From NCBI RefSeq assembly GCF_004768545.1, contig NZ_CP038634.1, forward strand, positions 1,364,001-1,428,000: a DNA stretch of 64,000 nt. Reading direction: 5' to 3'. The notes under the pieces are model-generated. The model was given only the letters and a program-made list of their open reading frames with translations, was not told the DNA's origin and ran no database searches. Positions 35,464 through 44,456 of the stretch are shown piece by piece (the first letter of the stretch is position 1; each line of letters begins with the position of its first letter). This DNA comes from Cupriavidus oxalaticus. GTDB taxonomy: Bacteria; Pseudomonadota; Gammaproteobacteria; Burkholderiales; Burkholderiaceae. The position numbers and the translations under genes were made by a program.

Positions 35464-36504
35464 TTAGCCGGCTGATGCTTCCATGGCAACATGCTGCTCC
35501 GCCAGTTCGCCGACCCTGGCCAGGTAGGCGCACTTGAACAGTTCGATGCCGGCCTGATAGTGGACTTCCTGGCCGTGCTGCCCGCGCACGCAATTCAGCA
35601 GCACTCTTACCAGGTTGGCTCCCGCCAGATGGGTAAAGGGGTAGCCGCCTCCAAATCTTGGATTCAGCTCCAGGAGATACTGGCGCCCTTCGCGCTCGAT
35701 CACATCGCAGTCGACATTGCCGATATGTCCCAGTTCATGGCTGATGCGCGTGGCGATGTCGTCGAAAGGCCCGCTTTCGACCGTGATCGCGCGATCGGTC
35801 TCTCCCGCGCGCATCGACAGCTTCTTGCGCACGGCAAATCCGACCGGCCTCGCTTCAAGGTCGTTGAAGATATCGAGTCCGTACTCCTGGCCCGAGATCC
35901 ATTCCTGGATCATCACCGCCGCATCTGGCTGTCCCAGCCTGGCAAAAGCCGATTTCCTGCACATCCGCTGGCAGTAGGCATAGGCGAAGCGAAGCTCGTC
36001 GAGGTTCTCGACGAACAATATGCCAAAACCTGCGCTGCCCCAGCGGGGTTTGACCACCAGTGGGAAAATCTCGGTTCCCGCCGAAATTGCATCTTCGGCG
36101 CTCTCCAGCGTGGCATAGCTGCGCGGCGTCGATACTCCGATAGATTCGGCAAACTGCACAGTCAGGAACTTGTCCGCGCACAGATTCACCACCTCTGTCG
36201 ACGAGATCACCGGTATCGTTCCGATCTCGCGAAACCGTTGTGCGTTCGCCGCAAGGAGCGGAAGTTCCAGGTCATTCAGGGACAGGATGGCGGAGACCCG
36301 ATGCACCCTGCACAGGTTGAGCAGGAAGTCGATGTAGTTATCCGCATCAAGCCCGGGCGCCAAAAAAAACCTGTCGCACGCGCTCGCAGCCGGCGCGCCG
36401 CCATTCATGTCCACTCCAAGCACCAGGCCGGCGCCATTCAGCTCCGACTTGAAATACTCCGCCAGGTAGCGCCTTCTACCTATGCACGTCAGCAGAACGT
36501 TCAT
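35464..36504 (-). CDS. ATP-grasp ligase (carbamoyl-phosphate-synthase-like)
   Basis: The 346-aa protein shows a pre-ATP-grasp domain (MNVLLTCIGRRRYLAEYF), the grasp with PLVVKPRWGSAGFGI and MIQEWISGQEYGLDIF, and a metal-binding end with YLLELNPRFGGGYPFTHLAG (Glu, Asn). All main ATP and Mg residues are present. Such enzymes activate a carboxylate with ATP and join it to an amine or thiol. The partner gene is a FemAB-like transferase 17 bp away. In an EPS locus with a uronic acid, amidation of the sugar carboxylate or making an amino-acid derivative are both possible. The 5' region carries copy C of the TGATTAGATG motif. Confidence 0.88.
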   Translation of the reverse strand: MNVLLTCIGRRRYLAEYFKSELNGAGLVLGVDMNGGAPAASACDRFFLAPGLDADNYIDFLLNLCRVHRVSAILSLNDLELPLLAANAQRFREIGTIPVISSTEVVNLCADKFLTVQFAESIGVSTPRSYATLESAEDAISAGTEIFPLVVKPRWGSAGFGILFVENLDELRFAYAYCQRMCRKSAFARLGQPDAAVMIQEWISGQEYGLDIFNDLEARPVGFAVRKKLSMRAGETDRAITVESGPFDDIATRISHELGHIGNVDCDVIEREGRQYLLELNPRFGGGYPFTHLAGANLVRVLLNCVRGQHGQEVHYQAGIELFKCAYLARVGELAEQHVAMEASAG

Positions 36505-36813
36505 GTTCACCCCAATGCCATTCCAGTCACAATGACCCTGTCGTAGCCCAGCAGGCCCCGTCATGCAGGCCTTCGGCCGTTTTCGTTGGAATAGTGCCTG
36601 TATACCGGCATTTTGTTTTCTGCTGCCTTGAGTCGTGGCTTGCCGACCGCGCGGACGCCTGCTGCCCCCGATGCCCACGCTCAATGTCTGACATATGTCA
36701 TCTAATCAGAATGGCCTGCCCGAAAGCAGCGCGATACGTGCGCAAGTTCACGAAGTGGCGACACGCCTCTTGTACCGCGAGCGGGAATGTGACATTCAGC
36801 ACGAGAAGAGTCA
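36505..36813. promoter_or_regulatory. Intergenic region with TGATTAGATG copy C and an adjoining palindrome
   Basis: In this 309-bp gap, copy C (36699-36708, minus strand, ATTCTGATTAGATGACAT) is directly joined to the perfect 12-bp palindrome TGACATATGTCA (36689-36700). Both lie about 190-200 bp upstream of the ATP-grasp start. It is the best candidate in the window for a compound operator. Confidence 0.5.
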
Positions 36814-37470
36814 TCATGCGATGTGAATCGGAACGTCTTCGTTCGCAGCGGGCCGGGGCACGCTCGCCGCATGCTGAACACCGGGACTGCCTGTGAACGT
36901 CGGTACCTCGATGTCCCCTGCTGCGTTAATGCCCTGGCGGCCGACAACGGTGCCTACCGTGCGCAAGAGGATCTTCAGATCCAGCCAGAAAGAGTGGTGG
37001 TCCACGTACCAGGTGTCCAGGCGAAATTTCTCTTCCCAGGTCAGGGTGTTCCGCCCGTTCACCTGTGCCCACCCGGATATGCCGGGGCGGACCAGAAGGC
37101 GGCGAGCCTGGTCGGGTGAGTAACACGGCAAATACTTCATTGGCAGCGGGCGTGGGCCAATGACACTCATGTCCCCCAGCAGGACGCACCAGAACTGGGG
37201 TAGCTCATCGAGGCTGGCGCGGCGCAGGAATCTGCCGAACGGCGTGAGCCTGTCGTTGTCCGGCAGGAGATTGCCATCCGGGCCTCGCTCATCCGTCATG
37301 GTTCGGAACTTCACAACCCGAAATGGCCTGCCGTCCAGGCCCGCCCGCGTCGGTCGAAACAGCACCGGACTGCCTAGCTTCCAGCGCACGGCACCCGCCA
37401 GGAGCAGCAGCGGTATTGCCAGCACAAGCAATGCCATGGAGGCGAACACAATGTCAAACAAGCGCTTCAT
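36814..37470 (-). CDS. Initiating phosphoglycosyltransferase, small type, copy 2
   Basis: The 218-aa membrane enzyme is a second PglC/WcaJ-C-type transferase. It has the N-terminal helix [54 protein letters not shown] with the Asp-Glu dyad, VIGPRPL and RPGISGWAQVNGRNTLTWEEK. It resembles the enzyme at 13539-14159 along its whole length, but has a longer C-terminal tail rich in Pro and Ala. Two starters in one locus suggest two repeat units, or two first sugars for two polymers. It is transcribed away from the flavin monooxygenase gene at 37819. Confidence 0.93.
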   Translation of the reverse strand: MKRLFDIVFASMALLVLAIPLLLLAGAVRWKLGSPVLFRPTRAGLDGRPFRVVKFRTMTDERGPDGNLLPDNDRLTPFGRFLRRASLDELPQFWCVLLGDMSVIGPRPLPMKYLPCYSPDQARRLLVRPGISGWAQVNGRNTLTWEEKFRLDTWYVDHHSFWLDLKILLRTVGTVVGRQGINAAGDIEVPTFTGSPGVQHAASVPRPAANEDVPIHIA

Positions 37471-37818
37471 GATCGATCCGTCCAGTCTGTCACGCAGAGG
37501 AGTTCATTGCCGCCGTCCGACGGATTCCGAATTTCCGCTCTGAGTCTTATCTCACCAAAATCGGCTCGTTGTGTGAAGCAGCAAATGTGGCCGAGGCCAC
37601 GTTCTGCCGCGCCACTGGTCATGCCAAAGTCGGGGCGCCGCTGTGATCGAAAAGGAGTGTGCGGGTCCGTACCGATGCACCGGAGGGCAGGTTTCAGACT
37701 GCCGTAATCTGGCTGGGCGCGTGATCGAAGCAACCGACGACGGCTGCATGGCGCGCAACGCTGCTCCGGAAGGCGCGGCTTCGTAACCGCCAGGAAAACT
37801 CAAAAGGGAAGAGCAATA
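37471..37818. other. Divergent promoter region
   Basis: These 348 bp separate the second phosphoglycosyltransferase (minus) from the flavin monooxygenase (plus). Both promoters must be here. I see no palindrome or repeat that stands out and no additional gene. Confidence 0.4.
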
Positions 37819-39153
37819 ATGTTCTCATCCACGGATACGGTTATTGTCGGGGCCGGCCCCTATGGTCTGTCGGTTTCGGCCTATCTGAGCAAGGCCGGCG
37901 TGCCCAATCAGATTCTCGGGGAACCAATGCATGCCTGGAGAAATTTCATGCCGCCGGGGATGCTCTTGCGCTCGGAACCGTTTGCCTCGAATCTCTACGC
38001 GCCGTGGAAAGGCTATACGCTGGAAGAATATTGCCGTCGTAATCGCGTCGCGTACCGACAGGTCGGATTGCGCGTGCCGCTGGAACTCTTCGTGGACTAT
38101 GGGCTGTGGTTTCAGTCGCGACTGGTCAGTCATGTGCGCCCGGTGGAAGTTGTCGACATGCACCGCAAGGAGGGGCTCTACCGGCTGCTTCTGAGCGATG
38201 GCAGCGCCATGGCGGCGCGGCGCGTGGTAGTCGCCCTGGGCCTGAAAGGATTCGCGCAGGTGCCCCCGGCACTGCAGGCCATGCCGAAGCCTTACGTGGT
38301 CCACTCCGGCGAGTTCGGAAGCCTGGCTTGGGCGAAAGGCAAGAGTATCGTTGTTGTCGGCGGGGGCCAGTCGGCAATCGGGCTGGCTGCGCTTTTTGGC
38401 GAACTCGGAGCTCGGGTTCGGCTGCTTGTGCGCGGCGAGATCAATTGGGGCAGGGAGCCGCGTGTCTCCGGCGGTGGTGTCACAAGGCTGCTCCGAGGGC
38501 GCGTCGGCCTGGGACGTGGTTGGGATTCCAATAGTCCAAGTGTGCTTTTGATGTCCTTCCTGTTGTCCGAGCACCCCGCCTTCTTCCACATGATGGATCT
38601 CCAGCGCCGCCAGAGGTTGCTCGACACGGGTTGGGCACCGTCTGGGGCGTGGTGGCTGCGCGATCGCGTGGAGGGCAAGGTTGATATCCGGACCCAGAGC
38701 GAAATCAGGGATGCCGAACTCAGGGACGGTCAGGTAGTCCTGCAGGTCTCGAGCGCGAATAATGTGTCCCGAATCAGTGCCGATCATGTTGTTCTGGCCA
38801 CAGGGTTCAAGATTGATATGGCCAGGCATTCCTTCCTCTCCCAGGAGCTTCAGGATTCGCTCTCACTCGTTTGCGGCGCGCCAAGCCTGACGCGCAATTT
38901 CGAAACCAATCTACGCGACCTGTACGTGGTTGGACCCGCGGCTGCGCTGAGCTTCGGGCCCGCACTGCGTTTCGTCTATGGCGCGAAGTATGCGGCGCCA
39001 CACCTGGCACGGCACATTCTCGGGCGCTTCAAGGAGGACGGGGATCATCGTGTCCAGCCATCGGCCCGAGAACCGGAACTGGACCAGGAACACAGTGGAA
39101 GCCGTTTGCATGGGCAAACCATGCTTCATGTCTCCGACAACAAGGCGAAATAG
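37819..39153 (+). CDS. FAD-dependent monooxygenase/oxidoreductase
   Basis: The 444-aa flavoprotein has two dinucleotide-binding sites: FAD at the start (TVIVGAGPYGLSVSAYLSKAG) and NAD(P) near residue 180 (SIVVVGGGQSAIGLAALFG). An ATG motif follows (VVLATGFKIDM, about 325). This is the layout of class B flavin monooxygenases, including lysine and ornithine N-hydroxylases. AAGGGAAGAG precedes the start. The gene is flanked by EPS genes on both sides, so it may hydroxylate an amino or aminoacyl substituent of the polymer, or a building block. A role unrelated to EPS cannot be excluded. Confidence 0.8.
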   Translation: MFSSTDTVIVGAGPYGLSVSAYLSKAGVPNQILGEPMHAWRNFMPPGMLLRSEPFASNLYAPWKGYTLEEYCRRNRVAYRQVGLRVPLELFVDYGLWFQSRLVSHVRPVEVVDMHRKEGLYRLLLSDGSAMAARRVVVALGLKGFAQVPPALQAMPKPYVVHSGEFGSLAWAKGKSIVVVGGGQSAIGLAALFGELGARVRLLVRGEINWGREPRVSGGGVTRLLRGRVGLGRGWDSNSPSVLLMSFLLSEHPAFFHMMDLQRRQRLLDTGWAPSGAWWLRDRVEGKVDIRTQSEIRDAELRDGQVVLQVSSANNVSRISADHVVLATGFKIDMARHSFLSQELQDSLSLVCGAPSLTRNFETNLRDLYVVGPAAALSFGPALRFVYGAKYAAPHLARHILGRFKEDGDHRVQPSAREPELDQEHSGSRLHGQTMLHVSDNKAK

Positions 39154-39503
39154 CGTCGGAATCCCTGGCTTTGTCCATCGGGCGCCGTACTGGATCTTCG
39201 ACAGTGCGGCGAACAGTGTCGTGGCGTCATGACGGATGATGTCAGGCACGTCGCAAGCCAACGATGCCGCGTGCGTTCTCCACGAAGCACGGATAGCCGC
39301 AGGCAGGCTTGACGGCTGGCGCGTGCGCTCTGCACGCACCAGACCCGCGCAGCACCACCCTGCCTGACGCTCGGAACGCTCGGAAATGCATGGCCCTCGG
39401 ACCAGGCGCGCGCTCAGCTGTGCCGAGCCACACGGGGCCGTGCAGGACCTGGCTCGGCAATTGGGTTACTGCGTCGCCGTCCCGGGCACCTGGCCGGCCG
39501 CCT
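39154..39503. other. Convergent intergenic region
   Basis: The 350 bp lie between convergent stops (monooxygenase and dehydratase). Frames that cross it are Arg/Pro-rich and have no ribosome-binding site. I see no gene and no clear terminator. Confidence 0.4.
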
Positions 39504-41519
39504 TCAGCCAGCCTCGCTCGGATTGGACAATGTTGGGGGCTGCAGGTCCACGCCGACTTCCGGGGACGGGTTCCGGCGCGATGTAACGCCGCGCAACGGC
39601 GGCGGTGCGGGTGCCAGCACCTTGCGGGCGGGCGAATCCAGAGAGCTGTAGGGGGTGTACTCGGAGACCAGGCTCTGTACGGCGATCTGGATCTCCAGCT
39701 CGTCGCGGGTGTCGCAGGCTGCGAGCAGGCGCTGGAGCTTCGCCTGCAACTCTGCGGCTTCGAGAAACGGTTCGTTCGAGCACATGATGCGCTCGTGACC
39801 GCTGGCCGTCACCTCGCCGCCGATCAAAAGCTCTTCAAAAAGCTTCTCGCCCGGGCGCAGCCCTACGACTTTGATCTCGATGTCGCCGGCAGGGTTCTTG
39901 CGCGTCTTTTCCACCAACCCGGACATCTCGATCATTGTGCGGGCAAGGTCGATGATGCGGACCGGCTTGCCCATGTCGAGCACGAACACTTCGCCACCTT
40001 TGGCCATCGCGCCGGCCTGTATTACCAGCTGTGCCGCTTCGGGGATCAGCATGAAGAAGCGAATGACATCCGGATGCGTAATCGTGATGGGCCCGCCCGC
40101 GCGGATCTGCTTGCGGAACAGCGGCACCACCGACCCGGATGAGCCCAATACATTACCAAAGCGCACCATCGAGAACGTAGTTCTCGTATTGGGGCGGGCG
40201 GCGGCAGCCTGGAAAACGAGTTCTGCAATCCGCTTGCTTGCGCCCATGACATTGGTAGGGCGGACCGCCTTGTCGGTGGAAACCAGCACGCAGGTCTGAA
40301 CGCCGAAATGATCCGCCAGGTCGGCGACGGTCTGGGAACCCAACACATTGTTGCGAATGCCCTCCGGCATGTTCACTTCGACCAGCGGCACATGCTTGTA
40401 AGCTGCGGCGTGATAGATGGTGTCGACCTGCTGGCCGCGCAGTGCCGCGGACATTGCGGTGGAATCGCAGACGGAGCCGATCCGGGCATCGATCTGCAGT
40501 TCAGGATAGCGCTGCCGCAGCTCCTCTGCGATCGCGTAGAGGGCATATTCGGAGTGGTCGAACAGGATCAGTCGCTGCGGTCCCTGCGTGGCGATCTGAC
40601 GGCATAGCTCCCTGCCGATGGAACCACCCGCGCCGGTGACCATTACCGTCTTGCGTAGCGTGCACTTGGCGAACAGGTCTTCACGTGGGGGGACGATGTC
40701 GCGGCCCAGCAAGTCTTCCACGCTGATGTCACGGATGGACTGCACGGTGATCTGCCGGTCGACCAGTTCGAGCAGGGTGGGCACTGTGCGCACGCTGACC
40801 GCATAGTGGTGCAACTTCTCCACAAGCTGGCGGCGGCGTTCTATGGGCAGGGTCGGCGCGGCCAGCACGACTTCATTGATCGCGTACTTCTGGATCTGCG
40901 CGCGCATCTGGTTGCTGTGATGGACGGGGAGGTCGGCAAAGATCTTGCCCTCGAGCGCGAAGTCGTCATCAAAGAAGCAGACCGCCTTGTGACGCAGGCT
41001 GGATCGCATGGCGATGGCGAGCTGGAAGCCCGCCTCGCCGGCTCCAAATATTGCCACGCGCAGAGGCGCTGGCTCGGCCTGCACCTGCCGGGACTGGAGC
41101 GAGCGCATCAGCAATGCACGCGCGACAAAGCGGGAGATTACGACATAGGAGAAAGCGATGAACCAGTAGATCAGCAGGCCGGTGCGAGGCAGCCGGTCGA
41201 GGTGCACCAGGAACGACAGCGCATAGGTGATCCCGATGATGCAGGCCAGGCTGGTGCCAGTCGTCCAAAGGACTTTCAGGTCGAAATACCTCACGACGGT
41301 CCGATACAGGCCGCTGAGCGAGAACACGGGAATCGTGCAGGCCGCAATGATCAGCGGCGGTGTGATGCCGTACTGGGCCAGCAACTCGAAATTGCCGACG
41401 CGCAGGAACAAAGCGAAAGCAAAGCACAGCGGCAGCGCAAGCAGGTCAGCCGATATCATGAGCGCGACCTTGCGGCGTCGGGGCAGCGCAATCAGCCAGC
41501 GCGAAAATAGTCTGGTCAT
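39504..41519 (-). CDS. UDP-GlcNAc 4,6-dehydratase, WbpM/PglF/CapD type
   Basis: The 671-aa inner-membrane enzyme has four N-terminal helices (about 15-135) and a first Rossmann-like region (VAIFGAGEAGFQLA). The catalytic SDR domain starts with VMVTGAGGSIGRELCRQI near residue 300. Active-site blocks HAAAYKHVPLVE and VSTDKAVRPTNVMGASKR are intact. The reaction turns UDP-GlcNAc into UDP-4-keto-6-deoxy-GlcNAc. Together with the aminotransferase at 41983 and the NeuD/PglD-like enzyme at 14951 this gives a bacillosamine-like route; a QuiNAc or FucNAc branch is the alternative. GGAGG lies nine bases before ATG 41519. It stands apart from the other operons. Confidence 0.94.
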   Translation of the reverse strand: MTRLFSRWLIALPRRRKVALMISADLLALPLCFAFALFLRVGNFELLAQYGITPPLIIAACTIPVFSLSGLYRTVVRYFDLKVLWTTGTSLACIIGITYALSFLVHLDRLPRTGLLIYWFIAFSYVVISRFVARALLMRSLQSRQVQAEPAPLRVAIFGAGEAGFQLAIAMRSSLRHKAVCFFDDDFALEGKIFADLPVHHSNQMRAQIQKYAINEVVLAAPTLPIERRRQLVEKLHHYAVSVRTVPTLLELVDRQITVQSIRDISVEDLLGRDIVPPREDLFAKCTLRKTVMVTGAGGSIGRELCRQIATQGPQRLILFDHSEYALYAIAEELRQRYPELQIDARIGSVCDSTAMSAALRGQQVDTIYHAAAYKHVPLVEVNMPEGIRNNVLGSQTVADLADHFGVQTCVLVSTDKAVRPTNVMGASKRIAELVFQAAAARPNTRTTFSMVRFGNVLGSSGSVVPLFRKQIRAGGPITITHPDVIRFFMLIPEAAQLVIQAGAMAKGGEVFVLDMGKPVRIIDLARTMIEMSGLVEKTRKNPAGDIEIKVVGLRPGEKLFEELLIGGEVTASGHERIMCSNEPFLEAAELQAKLQRLLAACDTRDELEIQIAVQSLVSEYTPYSSLDSPARKVLAPAPPPLRGVTSRRNPSPEVGVDLQPPTLSNPSEAG

Positions 41520-41665
41520 TTGCCGGAACCTCCATGCACCGCAGGGTGCAGGGACCTGGTGGCGACCAGGCTGCGACAAGGATGCCCTACTGGCGGAACG
41601 AACAAGAATGGCTGCACACGGTTTTGCATTGTCTTGAGGCTTCTTCTGTCAATGGCTTCCGATTT

Positions 41666-41713
41666 GCCCGTTGGCCCGTCCGTTGGCCAGTCCGTCAGCC
41701 CGTCAGCCCGTCA
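41666..41713 (+). repeat. Degenerate 8-bp tandem repeat (about GCCCGTCA x6)
   Basis: Six adjacent octamers vary around GCCCGTCA; the last three are nearly identical. It is outside genes, about 270 bp upstream of the aminotransferase start and 150 bp upstream of the dehydratase start. Slippage could change promoter spacing, but this is speculative. Confidence 0.55.
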
Positions 41714-41890
41714 GCATGACTGGGTGCTTCGGCACCACTCCAGACTGAAGCAATTATTGTTGCTGGCGCTTCTCTTGCAACACCGCAACGTGGGCTTGCG
41801 TACGCAATGGGCGCCGGCGCGCGCCCTCACCATGGCGCCTCATCTGAGTGTCCTAGTCCACATGGTGGCCTTCACGTGCCAATGCAAGTC

Positions 41891-41900
41891 TGGTTAGATG
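41891..41900 (+). promoter_or_regulatory. TGATTAGATG motif, copy D (one mismatch)
   Basis: On the plus strand GTCTGGTTAGATGATGG lies 83 bp upstream of the aminotransferase start. It has G in place of A at the third core base but keeps the flanking TC and following GATG. Its direction again fits the downstream gene. Confidence 0.4.
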
Positions 41901-41982
41901 ATGGCATTCCAGCGGGTGCTTAGTTGACACCTGGCCTGCGCGGCAGTACCCGCTCCGACTTCCATTGCTGAGGTGGACGACC

Positions 41983-43236
41983 ATGCTGGATACCAGCTTT
42001 TCTCCCTGGCCAAGTTTCACCGCCGACGAGGCGGCTGCCGTCCAGAAGGTGCTGTTGTCTAATCGTGTGAACTACTGGACAGGCTCCGAATGCCGGGAGT
42101 TCGAGGAGGAATTTGCCAGTTGGGTGGGGACGCCGCATGCAATTGCGCTGGGAAACGGGACGCTTGCGCTCGATGTCGCGCTGAAGGCGCTGGGCATTGG
42201 CCCAGGCGACGAGGTCGTGGTCACGCCACGCACGTTTATCGCCAGCATTTCATGCGTGGTGAATGCGGGTGCAACGCCAGTCTTTGCCGATGTCGAGCTT
42301 GCGAGTGGCAATCTTTCGGCAGCGACGATCGGCAAGGTGCTGACGCCAAGGACACGAGCCATCATCTGCGTGCACCTGGCCGGCATACCCTGCGACATGG
42401 ACCCGATCATGGCGTTGGCGCGCGAGCATGGCATCAAGGTGATCGAGGATTGCGCGCAGGCACATGGCGCGCGCTACAAAGGGCGCTCGGTTGGCGCAAT
42501 TGGGGATGTGGGCGCCTGGTCCTTTTGCCAGGACAAGATCATGACCACCGGCGGCGAGGGCGGGATGGTGACGACCAGCGCAAGAGACCTCTGGCTGCGC
42601 ATGTGGTCGTACAAGGACCATGGCAAGAACTGGGATGCGGTCTATGGGCGCCAGCATCCCCCGGGATTCAGGTGGTTGCATGAGTCCTTCGGTACCAACT
42701 GGCGCATGCTGGAAATGCAGGCGGTGATCGGGCGCATACAGCTTGCGCGCATGAAGCAATGGACGGCGCAGCGCGCTGCCAATGCAGAGGTCATTGCCGG
42801 CGCGCTTCGGCAATGCGCTGCAGTCTGGCTGCCCGCCTGCCCACCTGATGCCCGGCCTGCGTGGTACAAGTTTTATGCATTCGTCCACCCGGAGTTGCTC
42901 AGGGAAGGCTGGAGCCGTGACCGCATCGTGGCCGAGATCCAGGCAGCCGGGGTACCCTGCTATGTGGGCGGCTGCTCGGAGGCTTATCTCGAGAAGGCGT
43001 TCGATGACACTGGCTGGCGTCCGCCGTGTCGGTTGCCCAATGCCAGATTGCTGGGTGAATGCAGCCTGATGCTGCTGGTACATCCCACCCTGACCGAGGC
43101 CGAGATTGCCCTGGCTGCGCGGGTGGTGCGCGAGGTAGTCCTTCGTGCAACCCTGCCGACGGGAGCAAGGCAGGACGTGGAAGGCGTGGCGATGCACGAT
43201 GCGGCTCGGGATTGCGCCGGCGCCATGCAGCGATGA
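41983..43236 (+). CDS. DegT/DnrJ/EryC1 aminotransferase, PglE-like candidate
   Basis: The 417-aa PLP enzyme has the substrate loop ALGNGTLALDVALKALGIGP, VIEDCAQAHGARYKGR and the PLP lysine in FCQDKIMTTGGEGGMV. It would aminate a 4-keto (or 3-keto) nucleotide sugar. Because the 4,6-dehydratase gene is its divergent neighbour, UDP-4-keto-6-deoxy-GlcNAc is the natural substrate. AGGTGG stands just upstream of ATG 41983; the ATG at 41965 lacks a site. The last 25 residues are an unusual tail (DVEGVAMHDAARDCAGAMQR). It differs from the WbpE-like enzyme (29813-30928), so the two serve different sugars. Confidence 0.9.
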   Translation: MLDTSFSPWPSFTADEAAAVQKVLLSNRVNYWTGSECREFEEEFASWVGTPHAIALGNGTLALDVALKALGIGPGDEVVVTPRTFIASISCVVNAGATPVFADVELASGNLSAATIGKVLTPRTRAIICVHLAGIPCDMDPIMALAREHGIKVIEDCAQAHGARYKGRSVGAIGDVGAWSFCQDKIMTTGGEGGMVTTSARDLWLRMWSYKDHGKNWDAVYGRQHPPGFRWLHESFGTNWRMLEMQAVIGRIQLARMKQWTAQRAANAEVIAGALRQCAAVWLPACPPDARPAWYKFYAFVHPELLREGWSRDRIVAEIQAAGVPCYVGGCSEAYLEKAFDDTGWRPPCRLPNARLLGECSLMLLVHPTLTEAEIALAARVVREVVLRATLPTGARQDVEGVAMHDAARDCAGAMQR

Positions 43237-43363
43237 TGCACCGGCCAACGCTGATCCGGCTGGACACCGTGGGGTCCCTTCGTGCTGGTGCGCCAGGTTT
43301 TTTTCGCGTGGGAGGACAAACTGTGCAGACCGGCAGGCAGCCTGAACCGCAACCTGTGACGTC

Positions 43364-44398
43364 ATGAAGATCCAGCTGCTCGCTCCATCAGACACCGCCT
43401 GGGGTGAGGTGCTGCGGCGCCGCTGTCACGACTGCTACCACATGCCCGGCTGGGCGCGGGCGGCGGAGTTCGGCGACCGTGGCAGCGCAGGGGCGCTATA
43501 TGCCCGCGACGGTGAGGCCGAGTTGCTGCTGCCGCTGGTAAGGCGCGCCATTGGCTGTGGGGAGTGGGATGCCGTCTCGCCCTACGGCTACGGCGGGCCG
43601 CTCCTGAGCGAGGGCGCCGGGCAGGACTTTGCCGATGCCGCACTGCGCAAGGCTATCGCCATGTTGCGCGCCGATGGCTGCGTGTCCTGGTTCATCCGTT
43701 TGCATCCGCTCCTCAATTCAAGCTGGAACAGCGCAGTCGGCGAGGTGGTGGATCAAGGCCCTACGGTCACGATTGACCTGACCAAGAGCGAGGCCGCGCA
43801 CTGGCGCGACACCGCGCATGGTCACCGCAGCGATATCAACCGGGCCATGCGCGCCGGTATCACTGTGCGCATCGACGAGTCCTTTGGCGCGCTGGGCAGC
43901 TTCCTCGCAATGTACAACGCGTCGATGCGGCGGCTGGGGGCACCGGCATTCTATTACTTTGATGAGCGCTACTACCACACACTGCGCCATGAACTCGGTG
44001 ACCTGCTGAAGCTGTTCGTCGCCGAGGAGGCTGGCATGCCCATCGCCGCAGCGCTGCTTACCGTGGCGCCGTCGTCGGGCATCTTGCAGGGGCACTTGTA
44101 TGGCGCCGACGATCGCGCCCTGAATCGCCAGCCGCTGAAACTGCTCATTCACGCGCAGCGGCAATGGGGCCGCGAGCACGGATATCGCGTGCTGAACCTG
44201 GGCGGGGGGCGTGGGAGCAACGGGGAGCAGGATTCGTTGCTTCGCTTCAAGCGAGGCTTCTCGCCTGACACCCGGATGTTCCGCACCCAGCGCCTGATTG
44301 TCGATCCCAAGCGCTACGCCGCGTTGTGCGGCGGTGGCAAGGCTGGCGAGCAGGAGTTGGCGGACCTGCGCGGATACTTTCCGGCGTACCGGCGCTAG
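43364..44398 (+). CDS. FemAB/GNAT-like acyltransferase, copy 3
   Basis: The 344-aa protein is a further double-GNAT protein, but of another subgroup than copies 1 and 2. It has WDAVSPYGYGGPLLSEG in the first domain, HRSDINRAMRAGITVRI and MPIAAALLTV in the second, and ends LNLGGGRGSNGEQDSLLRFK followed by RGFSP. The last block is the FemAB/BioF2-type 'G.....D.L..FK..f' signature. It lies 127 bp behind the aminotransferase gene and probably belongs to the same unit. It may acylate the new amino sugar, with an acyl or aminoacyl donor that cannot be named. Confidence 0.8.
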   Translation: MKIQLLAPSDTAWGEVLRRRCHDCYHMPGWARAAEFGDRGSAGALYARDGEAELLLPLVRRAIGCGEWDAVSPYGYGGPLLSEGAGQDFADAALRKAIAMLRADGCVSWFIRLHPLLNSSWNSAVGEVVDQGPTVTIDLTKSEAAHWRDTAHGHRSDINRAMRAGITVRIDESFGALGSFLAMYNASMRRLGAPAFYYFDERYYHTLRHELGDLLKLFVAEEAGMPIAAALLTVAPSSGILQGHLYGADDRALNRQPLKLLIHAQRQWGREHGYRVLNLGGGRGSNGEQDSLLRFKRGFSPDTRMFRTQRLIVDPKRYAALCGGGKAGEQELADLRGYFPAYRR

Positions 44399-44415
44399 TT
44401 TGATCCCGGAGTGGG

Positions 44416-44432
44416 ACGCAGAAACGGGTACG
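44416..44432 (+). repeat. 17-bp intergenic repeat, copy 2
   Basis: ACGCAGAAACGGGTACG lies in the 58-bp gap between convergent stops and is followed at once by a 6-bp hairpin (TGGCGC / GCGCCA). In this place it cannot be a promoter for either neighbour, which argues for a repeat element or terminator-linked site. Confidence 0.6.
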
Positions 44433-44456
44433 CTGGCGCACCCTGCGCGGCGCCAC

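Larger units (their letters stand above)
41520..41982. other. Intergenic region with 8-bp tandem repeats and motif copy D
   Basis: Between the divergent dehydratase and aminotransferase genes are six octamers close to GCCCGTCA (41666-41713) and copy D of the TGATTAGATG motif. No gene is supported: the short frame at 41520-41897 has no homologous features. Confidence 0.5.

Noticed and set aside
41666..41713. CRISPR-like array
   Set aside because: The units are 8 bp and directly adjacent with no spacers; no cas genes are present.
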